DNA of 64,000 nt from positions 190,273-254,272 of the forward strand of contig CAMYVO010000001.1 of the NCBI GenBank assembly GCA_947302485.1. Direction: 5' to 3'. The translations under genes were made by a program, and so were the position numbers. The first letter of the stretch is position 1. Every line of letters begins with the position of its first letter. Under the pieces are notes generated by a model that worked only from the letters and a program-made list of their open reading frames with translations, was not told where the DNA came from and did not search any database. Below, one piece after another: positions 47,413-57,139 of this stretch. Origin of the DNA: an uncultured Clostridium sp. Lineage in GTDB: Bacteria > Bacillota > Clostridia > TANB77 > CAG-508.

Positions 47413-48285
47413 TTATTTTTGTATATATTTTTTATAATAATTTTCAATTTGTGCAAATTCTTCTATTGTTAAAGCTTCTCCTCTTACTTTCTCATCAATT
47501 TGAAGATGTTTTAACATATCCAAAATTTTTTCTTTATTGTTAAATAAATTACTATTTTGTAATGCATTTACCAATGTTTTTCTTCTTTGCATAAAAGCAA
47601 GCTTTATTATATAAAAAAAAATCTTTTCATCATTTACCTTAACTGGTGGCTTTTTTCTTATAGTTAATTGTATTACTTCCGATTCAACCTCTGGCTCTGG
47701 AACAAATGAAGAGTTTGGCACTTTTAAAACTTCATTAGCTTCTGCATAATAATATACAGAATAAGTTATTGCTCCAGAAAATTTTTGTCCCGGAATACAT
47801 GTTAGTCTATCTGCTACTTCTTTTTGTATCATAACAGTTATTGTTTGTATATCCAATTTTTCTTCCAATAACTTCATAATAATAGGCGTAGTAATATAGT
47901 ATGGAAGATTTGCAACGATTTTAACATTCTTAATTTTTGATGTATTCTTTTCCTTGTCTATAATATTTTTTAGACTTATTTTTAATATATCTTCATTTAA
48001 GATCTCTATATTATCATATAAACTAAATCGATCATTTAATATTTTAATCATTCTATTATCTAATTCTATTGCAACTACTTTACCTGCTTTTTCTATTATC
48101 TTACAGGTTAAACTTCCAAGCCCTGGTCCAATTTCTATAATTAGATCATCTTTTTTTATGTCTGCAATATTTACTATTTCATCTACGACTTCTTCATTAA
48201 TTAAAAAATTTTGACCCAATTTTTTATTTGCAGTTAATCCGTATTTTTTCATTAAAAAATTTGTTTCCTGGTATAAACTATTCAT
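47413..48285 (-). CDS. rsmA: 16S rRNA (adenine(1518)-N(6)/adenine(1519)-N(6))-dimethyltransferase
   Basis: A 290-aa KsgA/RsmA enzyme that dimethylates the two adenines in helix 45. Seen: KKLGQNFLINEEVVDEIV near 21, the SAM motif IEIGPGLGSLT near 49, catalytic NLPYYITTPI near 125 and the C-terminal helical domain (LAFMQRRKTLVNAL). The ATG at 48285 is chosen over a GTG three codons up; the ribosome site (GGTGAG) is weak. Confidence 0.95.
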   Translation of the reverse strand: MNSLYQETNFLMKKYGLTANKKLGQNFLINEEVVDEIVNIADIKKDDLIIEIGPGLGSLTCKIIEKAGKVVAIELDNRMIKILNDRFSLYDNIEILNEDILKISLKNIIDKEKNTSKIKNVKIVANLPYYITTPIIMKLLEEKLDIQTITVMIQKEVADRLTCIPGQKFSGAITYSVYYYAEANEVLKVPNSSFVPEPEVESEVIQLTIRKKPPVKVNDEKIFFYIIKLAFMQRRKTLVNALQNSNLFNNKEKILDMLKHLQIDEKVRGEALTIEEFAQIENYYKKYIQK

Positions 48286-48454
48286 TTTTCTCACCGTATT
48301 TATTTTACCATAATTTATATTTTTTTCAATATTTAATGCGAATATAATCGCCCCTTGTATTTACTCTTACAAATTATTATTTTTTACTGAAAAATAATAA
48401 TTTACTTTCTATTAAATCTTTGCAAAAATTTACATATATATTCATAATTTTAAG

Positions 48455-48483
48455 TTGATTTTTGACATATTTTAATATACAAT
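48455..48483 (+). promoter_or_regulatory. probable promoter of the PBP gene
   Basis: -35 TTGATT (48455-48460), 17-bp spacer, -10 TACAAT (48478-48483), 34 nt before the ATG. A TTGACA at 48462 overlaps but has no -10 at good spacing. Confidence 0.5.
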
Positions 48484-48516
48484 ATTTTTAGAATTTTTAG
48501 ATGAAATGGTGAATTT

Positions 48517-50724
48517 ATGAAAAATATAGGCAAAAGAAAAAAAATAGATAAAAGCAGCTATAGAAATGTTGCAAATAATAAGCTTAAAGTTACAATGTCC
48601 ATAATTTTAATTTTATTATTCCTTCTTATATTTCGTCTTGGATGGATACAATTTATACAAGGTTCTAGTTTAAAGGAGAGTGCTTACAGACAACAAACCG
48701 TCAATAAAATTATTAGTCCAAATAGAGGAACTATATACGATTGCAATGGAAAAGCACTCGCAATTAGCGCTAGTGTTGATACTGTTACAATCAACCCTAC
48801 AAGAATTAAAGAAGAAAATAAAGAAAAAATAGCAAAAGCATTTTCTGATATCTTTAAATTAGATTATGAAGAAACGTTAAATAAAGTAAAAAGTAATTCT
48901 TCTGTAGAGACTGTTGTAAGCAAAATAGAACAAGATAAGATTAATGAATTAAAAGAATGGATGGTTACCAACAAATTATCTAGCGGTATTAATATAGATG
49001 CAGATAATAAAAGATATTATCCATATAATAACTTAGCATCTCATTTAATTGGATTTACAGGTACAGATAATCAAGGATTATCTGGAATTGAACTTGCATG
49101 GAATAAATCTTTAACTGGAACTGCTGGTAAAATTGTTGCATCTGCAGATGTTCATAATGATGAAATCTCTAATCAAACTCAACAATACATTGAAGCAGAA
49201 AATGGTAGTGATATTTATTTAACTATTGATGTAAATATTCAAAGTATTGTAGAAAAATATTTAAGTCAAGCTGTACAAAAAAATAGAGCTGTTGCAGGCA
49301 GTGCAATCATAATGAATCCAACTAATGGAGATATATTAGCTATGGCTACCTCTCCTGATTATAACTTAAATTCTCCATTTGAACCAAATTCAGAAGAATT
49401 AAAAAACAAATGGGATAGTTTAACTTCTTCTGAAAAAACTTCTTCATTATATAAAATGTGGAGAGATAAAAATGTTTCTGATACTTATGAACCTGGATCT
49501 CCCTTCAAAGTACTAACTGCAGCAATTGCTATAGAAGAAAATATAACTGAAACAGACATTGCAGGCGATTTTAACTGTATTGGATATCATGATGTAAATG
49601 AAACAAAAATAAATTGTTGGAGAAAAGACATCCCTCATGGATATCAAACATTAAAACAAGCACTTGCAAATTCTTGTAACCCTGCATTTATTCAATTAGG
49701 CTCACGTATAGGTACTTCAACATTTTATAAATATTTTAAAGCTTTTGGACTATTTGATAAAACTAATATAAACACAGCAAGCGAAACTGTAGGAATTTTT
49801 CATGATGAAAGCAATGTTGGTCCTGTTGAACTTGCTACAATTTCTTTTGGACAGAGATTTACCATTACTCCTATACAATTAATAACAGCAATTTCTTCTG
49901 TGTCTAATAATGGAACCTTAGTAAAACCAAGAATAGTAAAACAAACTGTAAACTCTGATACAAATGCAACAACAACAATAGAACCTGAATCTATCCGACA
50001 AGTTATTTCTTCGGAAACTGCTGAAAAAGTAAGGCAAATGATGGAATATGTTGTAACAAATGGTACTGGTAGGTATGGTGCTGTTGAAGGATATTCTATT
50101 GGCGGAAAAACAGGTACATCTGAAGCATCTCCTGGTGGATCAAATAAAAAAAATACACTATCTTATGTTGCTGTTGCTCCATCAGATAATCCAGAAATTG
50201 TTTGTTTAGTTGTATTATACGATGTAGAAAATCCAAGTGCTCAAGGTGGTCTTATTGCTGGTCCAATTGTTTCATCAATACTTTCCGAGGTATTACCATA
50301 TCTTGGTGTAGCTTCTGACAGTGTTGATACTGTTTCTATGTCTCAAACATCTATTATAACTATTCCAGATATAAGAAATAAAACCGTAACAGAAGCTCAA
50401 AAAATACTAACTAGTTTAGGATTAAATGTTAGTGTAAATGTAGAAGGAGATAAAAATTCAATTTTAGTAAAAGATCAGACACCCGCTCCTGGTAGCAGTG
50501 TACTATCAGATTCATATATTTTCTTATATACAGAAGGAAATGATGCAAGAACTTCTGTTAGTGTTCCTGATCTATCTGATATGACGTTGTCAAAAGCTAA
50601 GAATGCTTTAAAAGATAAAAAACTAAATTATATTTATATAGGTACAGGTAAAGTTAAATCTCAATCTATCTCATCAGGTGCTTCTGTAGAAGCGGGTACA
50701 ATAATAGAACTTGTATTAGAATAA
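48517..50724 (+). CDS. class B penicillin-binding protein, SpoVD/PBP2x-like with two PASTA domains
   Basis: A 735-aa transpeptidase of septal or spore-cortex wall synthesis. One membrane anchor (25-47), a dimerisation domain (PNRGTIYDCNGKALAIS), the transpeptidase domain and two C-terminal PASTA domains (about 612-672 and 678-735). Active-site motifs are the Ser in EPGSPFKVL near 328 (SxxK; most relatives have EPGSTFK), SCN in NSCNPAF near 388 and KTG in GGKTGTSE near 530. SpoVD usually has one PASTA domain and PBP2x two, so either name is possible. No ribosome site stronger than GAAATGG is visible. Confidence 0.9.
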   Translation: MKNIGKRKKIDKSSYRNVANNKLKVTMSIILILLFLLIFRLGWIQFIQGSSLKESAYRQQTVNKIISPNRGTIYDCNGKALAISASVDTVTINPTRIKEENKEKIAKAFSDIFKLDYEETLNKVKSNSSVETVVSKIEQDKINELKEWMVTNKLSSGINIDADNKRYYPYNNLASHLIGFTGTDNQGLSGIELAWNKSLTGTAGKIVASADVHNDEISNQTQQYIEAENGSDIYLTIDVNIQSIVEKYLSQAVQKNRAVAGSAIIMNPTNGDILAMATSPDYNLNSPFEPNSEELKNKWDSLTSSEKTSSLYKMWRDKNVSDTYEPGSPFKVLTAAIAIEENITETDIAGDFNCIGYHDVNETKINCWRKDIPHGYQTLKQALANSCNPAFIQLGSRIGTSTFYKYFKAFGLFDKTNINTASETVGIFHDESNVGPVELATISFGQRFTITPIQLITAISSVSNNGTLVKPRIVKQTVNSDTNATTTIEPESIRQVISSETAEKVRQMMEYVVTNGTGRYGAVEGYSIGGKTGTSEASPGGSNKKNTLSYVAVAPSDNPEIVCLVVLYDVENPSAQGGLIAGPIVSSILSEVLPYLGVASDSVDTVSMSQTSIITIPDIRNKTVTEAQKILTSLGLNVSVNVEGDKNSILVKDQTPAPGSSVLSDSYIFLYTEGNDARTSVSVPDLSDMTLSKAKNALKDKKLNYIYIGTGKVKSQSISSGASVEAGTIIELVLE

Positions 50725-50751
50725 ATTAACATTTTATTGGCAAAATAAAAC

Positions 50752-50913
50752 AAATCTCACTTCGCGAGAGCTTTGGTTTTAATTAAGCTTTTTCTGTAAT
50801 TATAATAAGCTCTTAAGAAGCATAAAGATTTGTTGTCGCGAAAAATTGCAAAGCAATTTTTCTGTGCAATATAGTTTTTGTTTAACAGGAATTTCGGAGA
50901 AATTCCTATTAAA
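50752..50913 (+). promoter_or_regulatory. hairpin-rich leader upstream of the 50941 lipoprotein gene
   Basis: Between the PBP and lipoprotein genes lie three stems: a long one closed by CAAATCT / AGATTTG (50751-50832) with GAGAGCTT / AAGCTCTT inside; AAAAATTGC-AAA-GCAATTTTT (50841-50861); and TTTAACAGGAATTTC-GGA- with its near-complement (50881-50913). The first two could end the PBP transcript, and the last sits 20 nt before the next ribosome site. Not matched to any known riboswitch. Confidence 0.5.
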
Positions 50914-50940
50914 TAAATAAAAAAGGAGTGACCTGCTTTG

Positions 50941-51486
50941 ATGAAATATAAGAATATAAAAACCATATTCATATTTACAGTTCTATTTGTACTAGTTATA
51001 TTTTTAACTGGGTGCAATAAAAATACAGATGAGCAGGTAAACAATGTTATAATTCAATCTGATGATGAAAAATACCAAATAAGCTTATCCGAAGATATTG
51101 AAATTCAATTTAATACTGATGAAAATTATTCACTTGATTTGTTTTCTGAAAAAGATAACTTTTATTTATATGTAAATACAATATACAAAAACAGAGAAGT
51201 TGACTTACTAGACTATGTTAAAGACGATAAAGAGTTCGTTCTTTCTAAAAAAAATAATACAAGAGATACTATAGATATATCATCTATAAATCTTCAAAAA
51301 TATACAGCTTATTCTTATAGTTTTACTTATACTGACTCTGATTTTAATAAAGACTTTTTTACACAAATTGTATGGATAGAAACTTCAGACAATATATATA
51401 TTTTAAATTTAGAAATATCTACAGAAAACAAAGATAGATATATTCAAATTTTTAATGATATTATAAATTCTTTTACAGAATTATAG
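50941..51486 (+). CDS. hypothetical lipoprotein
   Basis: A 181-aa protein with a lipoprotein signal peptide: basic start, hydrophobic core (IFIFTVLFVLVIFLTGC) and lipobox LTGC, so the mature protein begins at that Cys and is bound to the outer face of the membrane. The rest (ISLSEDIEIQFNTDENYSLD, then YSFTYTDSDFNKDFFTQIVW) is an alpha/beta domain of unknown function, resembling PsbP-like or DUF-type stress lipoproteins only loosely. A TTG just before the ATG has better spacing to AAGGAG (9 against 12 nt) and may be the real start. Confidence 0.7.
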   Translation: MKYKNIKTIFIFTVLFVLVIFLTGCNKNTDEQVNNVIIQSDDEKYQISLSEDIEIQFNTDENYSLDLFSEKDNFYLYVNTIYKNREVDLLDYVKDDKEFVLSKKNNTRDTIDISSINLQKYTAYSYSFTYTDSDFNKDFFTQIVWIETSDNIYILNLEISTENKDRYIQIFNDIINSFTEL

Positions 51487-51536
51487 ACAATGAATATAGA
51501 ATACTATATAATATAAAAAATAATAAATTAATATAA

Positions 51537-51565
51537 AATAAGACTAGCTATTAGTTAGTCTTATT
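51537..51565 (+). terminator. terminator after the lipoprotein gene
   Basis: AATAAGACTA-GCTATTAGT-TAGTCTTATT, a 10-bp stem followed by TATTAGAAAGG; it lies just upstream of the next gene's ribosome site, so it could also be part of its leader. Confidence 0.6.
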
Positions 51566-51583
51566 TATTAGAAAGGATTATTA

Positions 51584-52081
51584 ATGTTTGAAAGTATTAT
51601 TTTTAAATATTTAGCAACTTTAATTATAAGCATGATACCCATTATAGAACTTAGAGGAGCAATACCAATTGCTGTTTTTACTTTTCATTTATCATATATA
51701 GAGGCATTTATAATAAGTTTAATAGGAAATATTATTCCTATATATTTTATTGTAAAATACATAAGGCCACTATTTGATTTCTTTGGAAGATGGAAACCAT
51801 TTAGAATAATTATTGATTATGCTACTAAAAGGGCAACTAATAAAATTGAAAATGATAAGAAATTGCAAAACTTCACTGCTTTAGGATTATTTTTATTTGT
51901 AGCAATACCTATTCCTGGAACCGGAGCTTGGGTCGGTTCATTAATCGCAAATTTTTTAGGTTTGCCTGTAAAAAAAGCATTTCCGCCTCTTGCATTAGGT
52001 GTTCTTGCTGCAGGAATAATAATACTATCTGCTACTGCAGCAGCCAATGGTGGATTTAATTATTTGTTTCAACATATATAA
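51584..52081 (+). CDS. small multi-drug export protein (COG2426 family)
   Basis: A 165-aa integral membrane protein with four or five hydrophobic segments. IPIIELRGAIPIAV near 19 and AIPIPGTGAWVGSLIANF near 107 are the paired family motifs of Sm_multidrug_ex proteins (distantly DedA-like). The name derives from weak early evidence; the transported substrate is unknown. GAAAGGATT precedes the ATG. Confidence 0.88.
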   Translation: MFESIIFKYLATLIISMIPIIELRGAIPIAVFTFHLSYIEAFIISLIGNIIPIYFIVKYIRPLFDFFGRWKPFRIIIDYATKRATNKIENDKKLQNFTALGLFLFVAIPIPGTGAWVGSLIANFLGLPVKKAFPPLALGVLAAGIIILSATAAANGGFNYLFQHI

Positions 52082-52113
52082 AAAGTTCACATCAATTTTG
52101 GATGTGAACTTTT
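52081..52113. terminator. bidirectional terminator
   Basis: AAAAGTTCACATC-AATTTTG-GATGTGAACTTTT, a perfect 13-bp stem followed by TCTTATT; between the converging export-protein gene and tex. Confidence 0.9.
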
Positions 52114-52139
52114 TCTTATTCATTAATTCTAATATTCTG

Positions 52140-54288
52140 CTACTTCATACTTAAACTTACTTTTTGCCTATCTTTATCAATACCAATTACTTTTACTTTT
52201 ACAATATCACCTACACTAACAACATCTGAAGGATTTCTTACAAAACTACCTGATAACTCTGAAATATGTACTAATCCATCATGTTTTACACCAATGTCTA
52301 TGAATGCACCAAAGTCAGTTACATTTCTAACTGTACCAGAAAGAACCATTCCTAATCTTAAATCTTCAAATTTTAATACATCTGACCTTAATATTGGTTT
52401 TGGCATATCTTCTCTTGGGTCTCTTCCTGGTTTTGAAAGTTCTTCTATAATATCTTTTAGTGTTAATTCTCCAATATTTATTTCTTGTGATATTTTCTTT
52501 ATATTTATGTTTTTTAATTTTTCTCTTAAATCTATTAATTTTTCAGAATCAGCTATATCTTCTTTCTTGTATCCTAAAATATTTAAAAGCTTTTCTGCTC
52601 CTTCATAACTTTCTGGATGTACTGCAGTCATCTCTAATGCATTTTTTCCATTATATATTCGTATAAATCCTGCACATTGTTCAAATGCTACTTTTCCTAG
52701 CTTTGGCACTTTTAATAATTCTTTACGCGTTGCAAGTTCACCATTTTCATCTCTATATTTTACTATGTTTTTAGCAATAGTATTATTTATTCCTGCAACA
52801 TAAGATAAAAGAGATGGTGTTGCAGTGTTCACATCTACGCCAACGCTATTTACGGCATTTTCAACAACTCCTGTTAAGCTTTCAGTTAATTCTTTTTGAT
52901 TAACGTCATGTTGATATTGCCCTACCCCTATTGACTTTGGATCTATTTTTACAAGTTCAGCAAGAGGATCTTGAAGTCGTCTTGCTATAGATATTGCTCC
53001 TCTAATAGATACGTTAATATCAGGATATTCTTCAGTTGCAAGTTTAGATGCAGAATAAACTGATGCTCCAGCCTCACTTACAATTGCATATACTACATCT
53101 TTCTTTATTTCCTTAAGTGTATCAGATACAAATATTTCGGATTCACGGCTTGCAGTACCATTTCCAATTGCTATCATATCTACATCATATTTATTAATTA
53201 AATCTGTTAATATCTTTCTTGCTCCAATTACATCATTTTGAGGCTCTGTTGGATAAATAGTTGTATATTCTAAAAGTTTTCCTGTTTTGTCTATTACAGC
53301 TATTTTACATCCAGTACGGTACGCAGGATCAAAGCCAATAACATTCTTTCCTTTAATTGGGGGTTGTAGTAAAAGCATCTTAGCATTTTGCCCAAATACC
53401 TTTATTGCCTTTTTACCTGCTTTCTCAGTTAAATCTGATCTAATTTCTCTATCTATAGAAGGTTCAATTAATCTTTTAAATGAATCAATAATTGTTTGTT
53501 GTAGCAATGGTACAAATTGCTCGTTTTGTCTTACTATTATATCTTTTTCTATTGCTTCTATAATTCTTTCTTCTGGTTTTTCAATTTTAACTTTTAAGAA
53601 TTGTTCCTTTTCTCCACGATTAATGGCAAGTACCCTATGACTAGGAATTTTAGATATTAATTCTTCAAAATCATAATACATTTCATAAGGAGACTTTTCA
53701 TCTTTTGCTTTTTTGGATACAATTTTTGCTTGTTTGTAACATAGTTTCTTTATTACGTCTCTATACTTAGGTTCATCTGAAATATTCTCTGCTATAATAT
53801 CTAATGCTCCAGAAATTGCATCATCTTCTGAGATAACTCCCTTTTCCTCACTAATATATTTTTCTGCAATTTTATTTATATTCTCTTTTTCTTTTCCGCA
53901 TGTAAATTATAATTGAAAGAGGCTCAAGTCCCTTTTCTTTTGCTATAGTCCCACGTGTTTTTTTCTTTTGTTTATATGGTCTATATATATCTTCTAGTTT
54001 TGAAAGTACTAATGCATTTTCAATATTCTGTCTTAACTCATCTGTAAGCTTTCCTTGTTCATCAATTAATCTTATTATTTCTTCTTTTCTTGATTCTAAG
54101 TTTTTTAAATATGTAAGTCTTTCATTTAAATCTCTTAAAATTTCATCGCTCAAATTACCTGTTACTTCTTTACGATAACGTGCAATAAATGGGATAGTAT
54201 TTCCTTCTTCTATTAATTTTAATGTATTTTCAATCTGAGATCTTCTTAAATTAAATTCCTCTGCAAGTATTTCTTCTATTTTATTCAA
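52140..54288 (-). pseudogene. tex: RNA-binding transcription accessory protein Tex, frameshifted
   Basis: Restored length is about 716 aa. The N-terminal Tex domain (NTIPFIARYRKEVTGNLSDE) runs in one frame to 53872. A shift between 53875 and 53906, at ATGCGGAAAAG, then leads to the second frame (KENINKIAEKYIS, VISEDDAISGALDIIAE), which contains the YqgF-like nuclease fold (VIGFDPAYRTGCKIAV, AIGNGTASRESE), helix-hairpin-helix motifs and the C-terminal S1 domain (GTVRNVTDFGAFIDIGVK). Tex binds RNA and is tied to transcription and toxin-gene regulation. Start is TTG at 54288 with AGGAGG 7 nt upstream. Probable sequencing indel. Confidence 0.9.
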
Positions 54289-54346
54289 ATTAATTCCTCC
54301 TGTCTATTTTTTTATTATTAAATTACCGTTACATTATATATTAAAA

Positions 54347-54928
54347 TTATTTTGTTTCAAAATATGCTTTTGACTTAAGTGACATTTCTATTTGATTTGT
54401 CCTTTCAAGTAAAGATACAAAAAAAGGTTTAAAGATGAGATTTAAGTTTTTAAGCATATTCCAAAAATTTGTATTCATTCCTTTTGATTTTAATGAATAT
54501 TTAATTTGAGAAAGCTCATTTCTTAATATAGGTATAAAAGTAATACTAATTAAAACTATTATACTAATGTCTTTAGGATTTATTTTAAATATCTTTAAAG
54601 GTGTAAAAAGCTTTTCAAGAACTACAGCAAATCTTGTTGTTGTAATAGTTTTAGAGAAAATATATGTCATATTACATACTAAGATTAATCTGATAAATAC
54701 ATATACTGCACCTTGTATGTCTTGAAAGAGTAAATTTATGACTGCAGTTAATATAATAAAAGGCATAATTTGAAGTATATTTTTTATGGCGTTTTTAATT
54801 TCTATTTTTAATACAAACATTAATATTAGATTAATAAGTAAAAAAGCTAAAAATACATAGTAAGAATTAACAAAAAAAACAGAAATTGTATAAATTAAGA
54901 ATAAAACAAATTTAATAATATCAGTCAT
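54347..54928 (-). CDS. ecfT: ECF transporter transmembrane component EcfT
   Basis: A 193-aa membrane protein coupling ATPase and S component. About five membrane helices, then two cytosolic coupling motifs near the C-terminus, SLKSKGM and LERTNQIEMSLKSKAY, in the place of the canonical Ala-Arg-Gly motifs; Lys-Ser-Lys replaces the usual Ala-Arg core, a divergent form. It is shorter than the 260-residue norm. The start overlaps the end of ecfA by 8 nt, so translation is coupled. Confidence 0.85.
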   Translation of the reverse strand: MTDIIKFVLFLIYTISVFFVNSYYVFLAFLLINLILMFVLKIEIKNAIKNILQIMPFIILTAVINLLFQDIQGAVYVFIRLILVCNMTYIFSKTITTTRFAVVLEKLFTPLKIFKINPKDISIIVLISITFIPILRNELSQIKYSLKSKGMNTNFWNMLKNLNLIFKPFFVSLLERTNQIEMSLKSKAYFETK

Positions 54929-55739
54929 TTTTAAATCTCCTTACAATCTCTTTAATAAGTTCCTGATCTGTATAATCTTTTAATGAAATATTAATTCCAG
55001 CATTCTGAAGTTCTATTATCATCTTTATTACAAATGGTAAATTCATATCATTTTCTTCGAAAAAAGAAACATTATCTATTATTTCTTCCTTTTTAAACTC
55101 TTTTATAATTTTTCCTTTACTTAAAACAATGATCCTATCAGCTAACATTACCTCATCCATTACATTAGTATTAAATAAAATTGTATAACCATCTTTTTTT
55201 AATTTTTTTACTAAATTATATACATCTTCTTTTCCTTTAGAATCAAGCATTGTTGTTGGTTCATCTAGCACTATATATTTAGGATTAAATGCAAGTACAC
55301 TTGCAATTGTTATACGTTGTTTTTGTCCAAGTGAAAGTTCATAAGCATCCTTATACATATATTCGTACATTCCTGTAGTCTTTAATGCTTTAGATATTCT
55401 ATCCTCTAAATCTTCTATTCCCATATTCTTTAATCCAAATGCTATATCATCAAACACATTTCCAAATATTATTTGATTTTCTGGATTTTGAAAAACAATT
55501 CCGATTTTTTTTCTTAAATTTATAATTTGTGATTTATCTTTTACATCAATATCATCTACCATAATCTTACCAGAATATGTATTATCAATCCCTGAAATTA
55601 ATCTTGCAAGAGTAGACTTACCTGATCCATTTTTTCCTATAATACAAACGCATTCTCCTTCATTTACATTTAAATTAATATTATTTAATACAGCCTGTCC
55701 ATTTTTATATTTAAAATTTAAATCTTGTATACTTATCAT
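54921..55739 (-). CDS. ecfA: ECF transporter ATP-binding component
   Basis: A 272-aa ABC ATPase. Walker A is GKNGSGKST near 37, Q-loop FQNPENQIIFGN near 85, signature LSLGQKQRI near 139 (LSGGQ in most ABC proteins), Walker B YIVLDEPT near 159. The switch region reads NTNVMDEVMLAD, with Asn where the H-loop His is expected. Only one EcfA gene is present, whereas most ECF operons carry two; a homodimer or a partner elsewhere is needed. It sits in the folate operon between folC and ecfT, 121 nt after folC. Confidence 0.88.
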   Translation of the reverse strand: MISIQDLNFKYKNGQAVLNNINLNVNEGECVCIIGKNGSGKSTLARLISGIDNTYSGKIMVDDIDVKDKSQIINLRKKIGIVFQNPENQIIFGNVFDDIAFGLKNMGIEDLEDRISKALKTTGMYEYMYKDAYELSLGQKQRITIASVLAFNPKYIVLDEPTTMLDSKGKEDVYNLVKKLKKDGYTILFNTNVMDEVMLADRIIVLSKGKIIKEFKKEEIIDNVSFFEENDMNLPFVIKMIIELQNAGINISLKDYTDQELIKEIVRRFKND

Positions 55740-55860
55740 GTATCTTTCTATATTTATATAAAAATATAGCTCCTTTCTCTTTATATATATATAAAGTTCA
55801 TAGCAACCGCAGGGTAATTTATAGACTAAATGTCTGAACTGTAATTCATAGAAAATAATT

Positions 55861-57129
55861 CTATTTCAAAATATCTACTACCGTTTTATATACGTAAAAA
55901 CTACCAATAATAAAAATAGTATGATCAAAATATTTTTGTTTAGCCTCATTTATTGCATCTTCCAAACTCATTGTTTTTAAAATTGTATCTTCATCTGCAA
56001 ACTCTTGTGCTTCTTTTAATAAAACTTCTTTTGGTATGTATCTTGATAAATCATTTCCATCAGTAAAATAGAAAACCGCTTCTTTATCATCTAACATTTT
56101 CCTTAAAATTGTTTTTTCATCTTTTGTATTTAGAATCGATATTATATATACTTTCTTACTTACTTTCTCATAAAGATTAATTGTATCTTTTAAATGATCA
56201 ATTGCATTTTCATTATGTGCACCATCAAATATAATCTTAGGATTTTCTAATAATAATTCAAATCGTGCTTTATGTTTGACTGTCTTTAATCCTTCTTTTA
56301 TACTACTTAATCTTATATTAAACCCATTATTTTTTAATATATCTATACATTCTAAACATATACTTGCATTATTTAATTGTTTTTTTCCTTTTAAATTTAT
56401 CTGTACGTTTTTATAACCTTTGTAACTAAACGTCTGAAAATCAGAATTATATGATATATCTTTAATATCATTTTCATCAACTATATAAAGCATATTTTCC
56501 TTTTCATTACATACTTTTTTAAAAATATCTATTGTGTCATTTTGCTTAAATACCACAGTATTTGAATGCTGTTTAATTATTCCAGCTTTTTTATATGCTA
56601 TATCTTTTATAGTTTTTCCTAGCACATCAGTATGGTCTAGCCCAACGCTTGTTATAACTGAGATAATTGGGTTTACAATGTTAGTACAATCATATAATCC
56701 TCCCATACCAGTTTCTAGAACAACAATATCACAGTTTTGCTGTGAAAAATATATTAAAGCTATACTTGTAATTACTTCAAACCATGTTACATTATTATCA
56801 TGCGTGCTGTTATATTCTTCTATTTTTTTTGATAATGGGATTAATATTTCATTTACTTGCTTTTCTGAAATTTCTATATCATCAACCAATATTCCATCAT
56901 TAAAAGTAATTAAATGAGGTGAAATAAATTTGCCTACTCTGTATCCAGAATTAGAAAGCACATTTGATAGCATTTGGCAAGTACTTCCTTTACCATTAGT
57001 TCCAGCTACATGTATAAATTTCATATTTTTATGAGGATTTCCAAACTCCTTCATAATCCAAACCATCGCATCTAAACTTGGATTATCTGTATACTTTGCA
57101 AAATTTGATAAATAATTTTCTATATCCAT
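55861..57129 (-). CDS. folC: folylpolyglutamate synthase
   Basis: A 422-aa Mur-ligase-like enzyme adding glutamates to folates, which traps imported folate in the cell; some family members also make dihydrofolate. Seen: HVAGTNGKGSTCQML near 40 (ATP loop), FISPHLITFNDG near 68 and TSVGLDHTDVLGKT near 161. GAGGAAAG precedes the ATG. It follows folT by 10 nt in the riboswitch-controlled operon. Confidence 0.95.
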   Translation of the reverse strand: MDIENYLSNFAKYTDNPSLDAMVWIMKEFGNPHKNMKFIHVAGTNGKGSTCQMLSNVLSNSGYRVGKFISPHLITFNDGILVDDIEISEKQVNEILIPLSKKIEEYNSTHDNNVTWFEVITSIALIYFSQQNCDIVVLETGMGGLYDCTNIVNPIISVITSVGLDHTDVLGKTIKDIAYKKAGIIKQHSNTVVFKQNDTIDIFKKVCNEKENMLYIVDENDIKDISYNSDFQTFSYKGYKNVQINLKGKKQLNNASICLECIDILKNNGFNIRLSSIKEGLKTVKHKARFELLLENPKIIFDGAHNENAIDHLKDTINLYEKVSKKVYIISILNTKDEKTILRKMLDDKEAVFYFTDGNDLSRYIPKEVLLKEAQEFADEDTILKTMSLEDAINEAKQKYFDHTIFIIGSFYVYKTVVDILK

Positions 57130-57139
57130 ATCTTTCCTC

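Noticed and set aside
55740-55860. Riboswitch between folC and ecfA
   Set aside because: Only weak hairpins (an A/T-only palindrome and a short AGACTAAATGTCT stem); no match to a known class.
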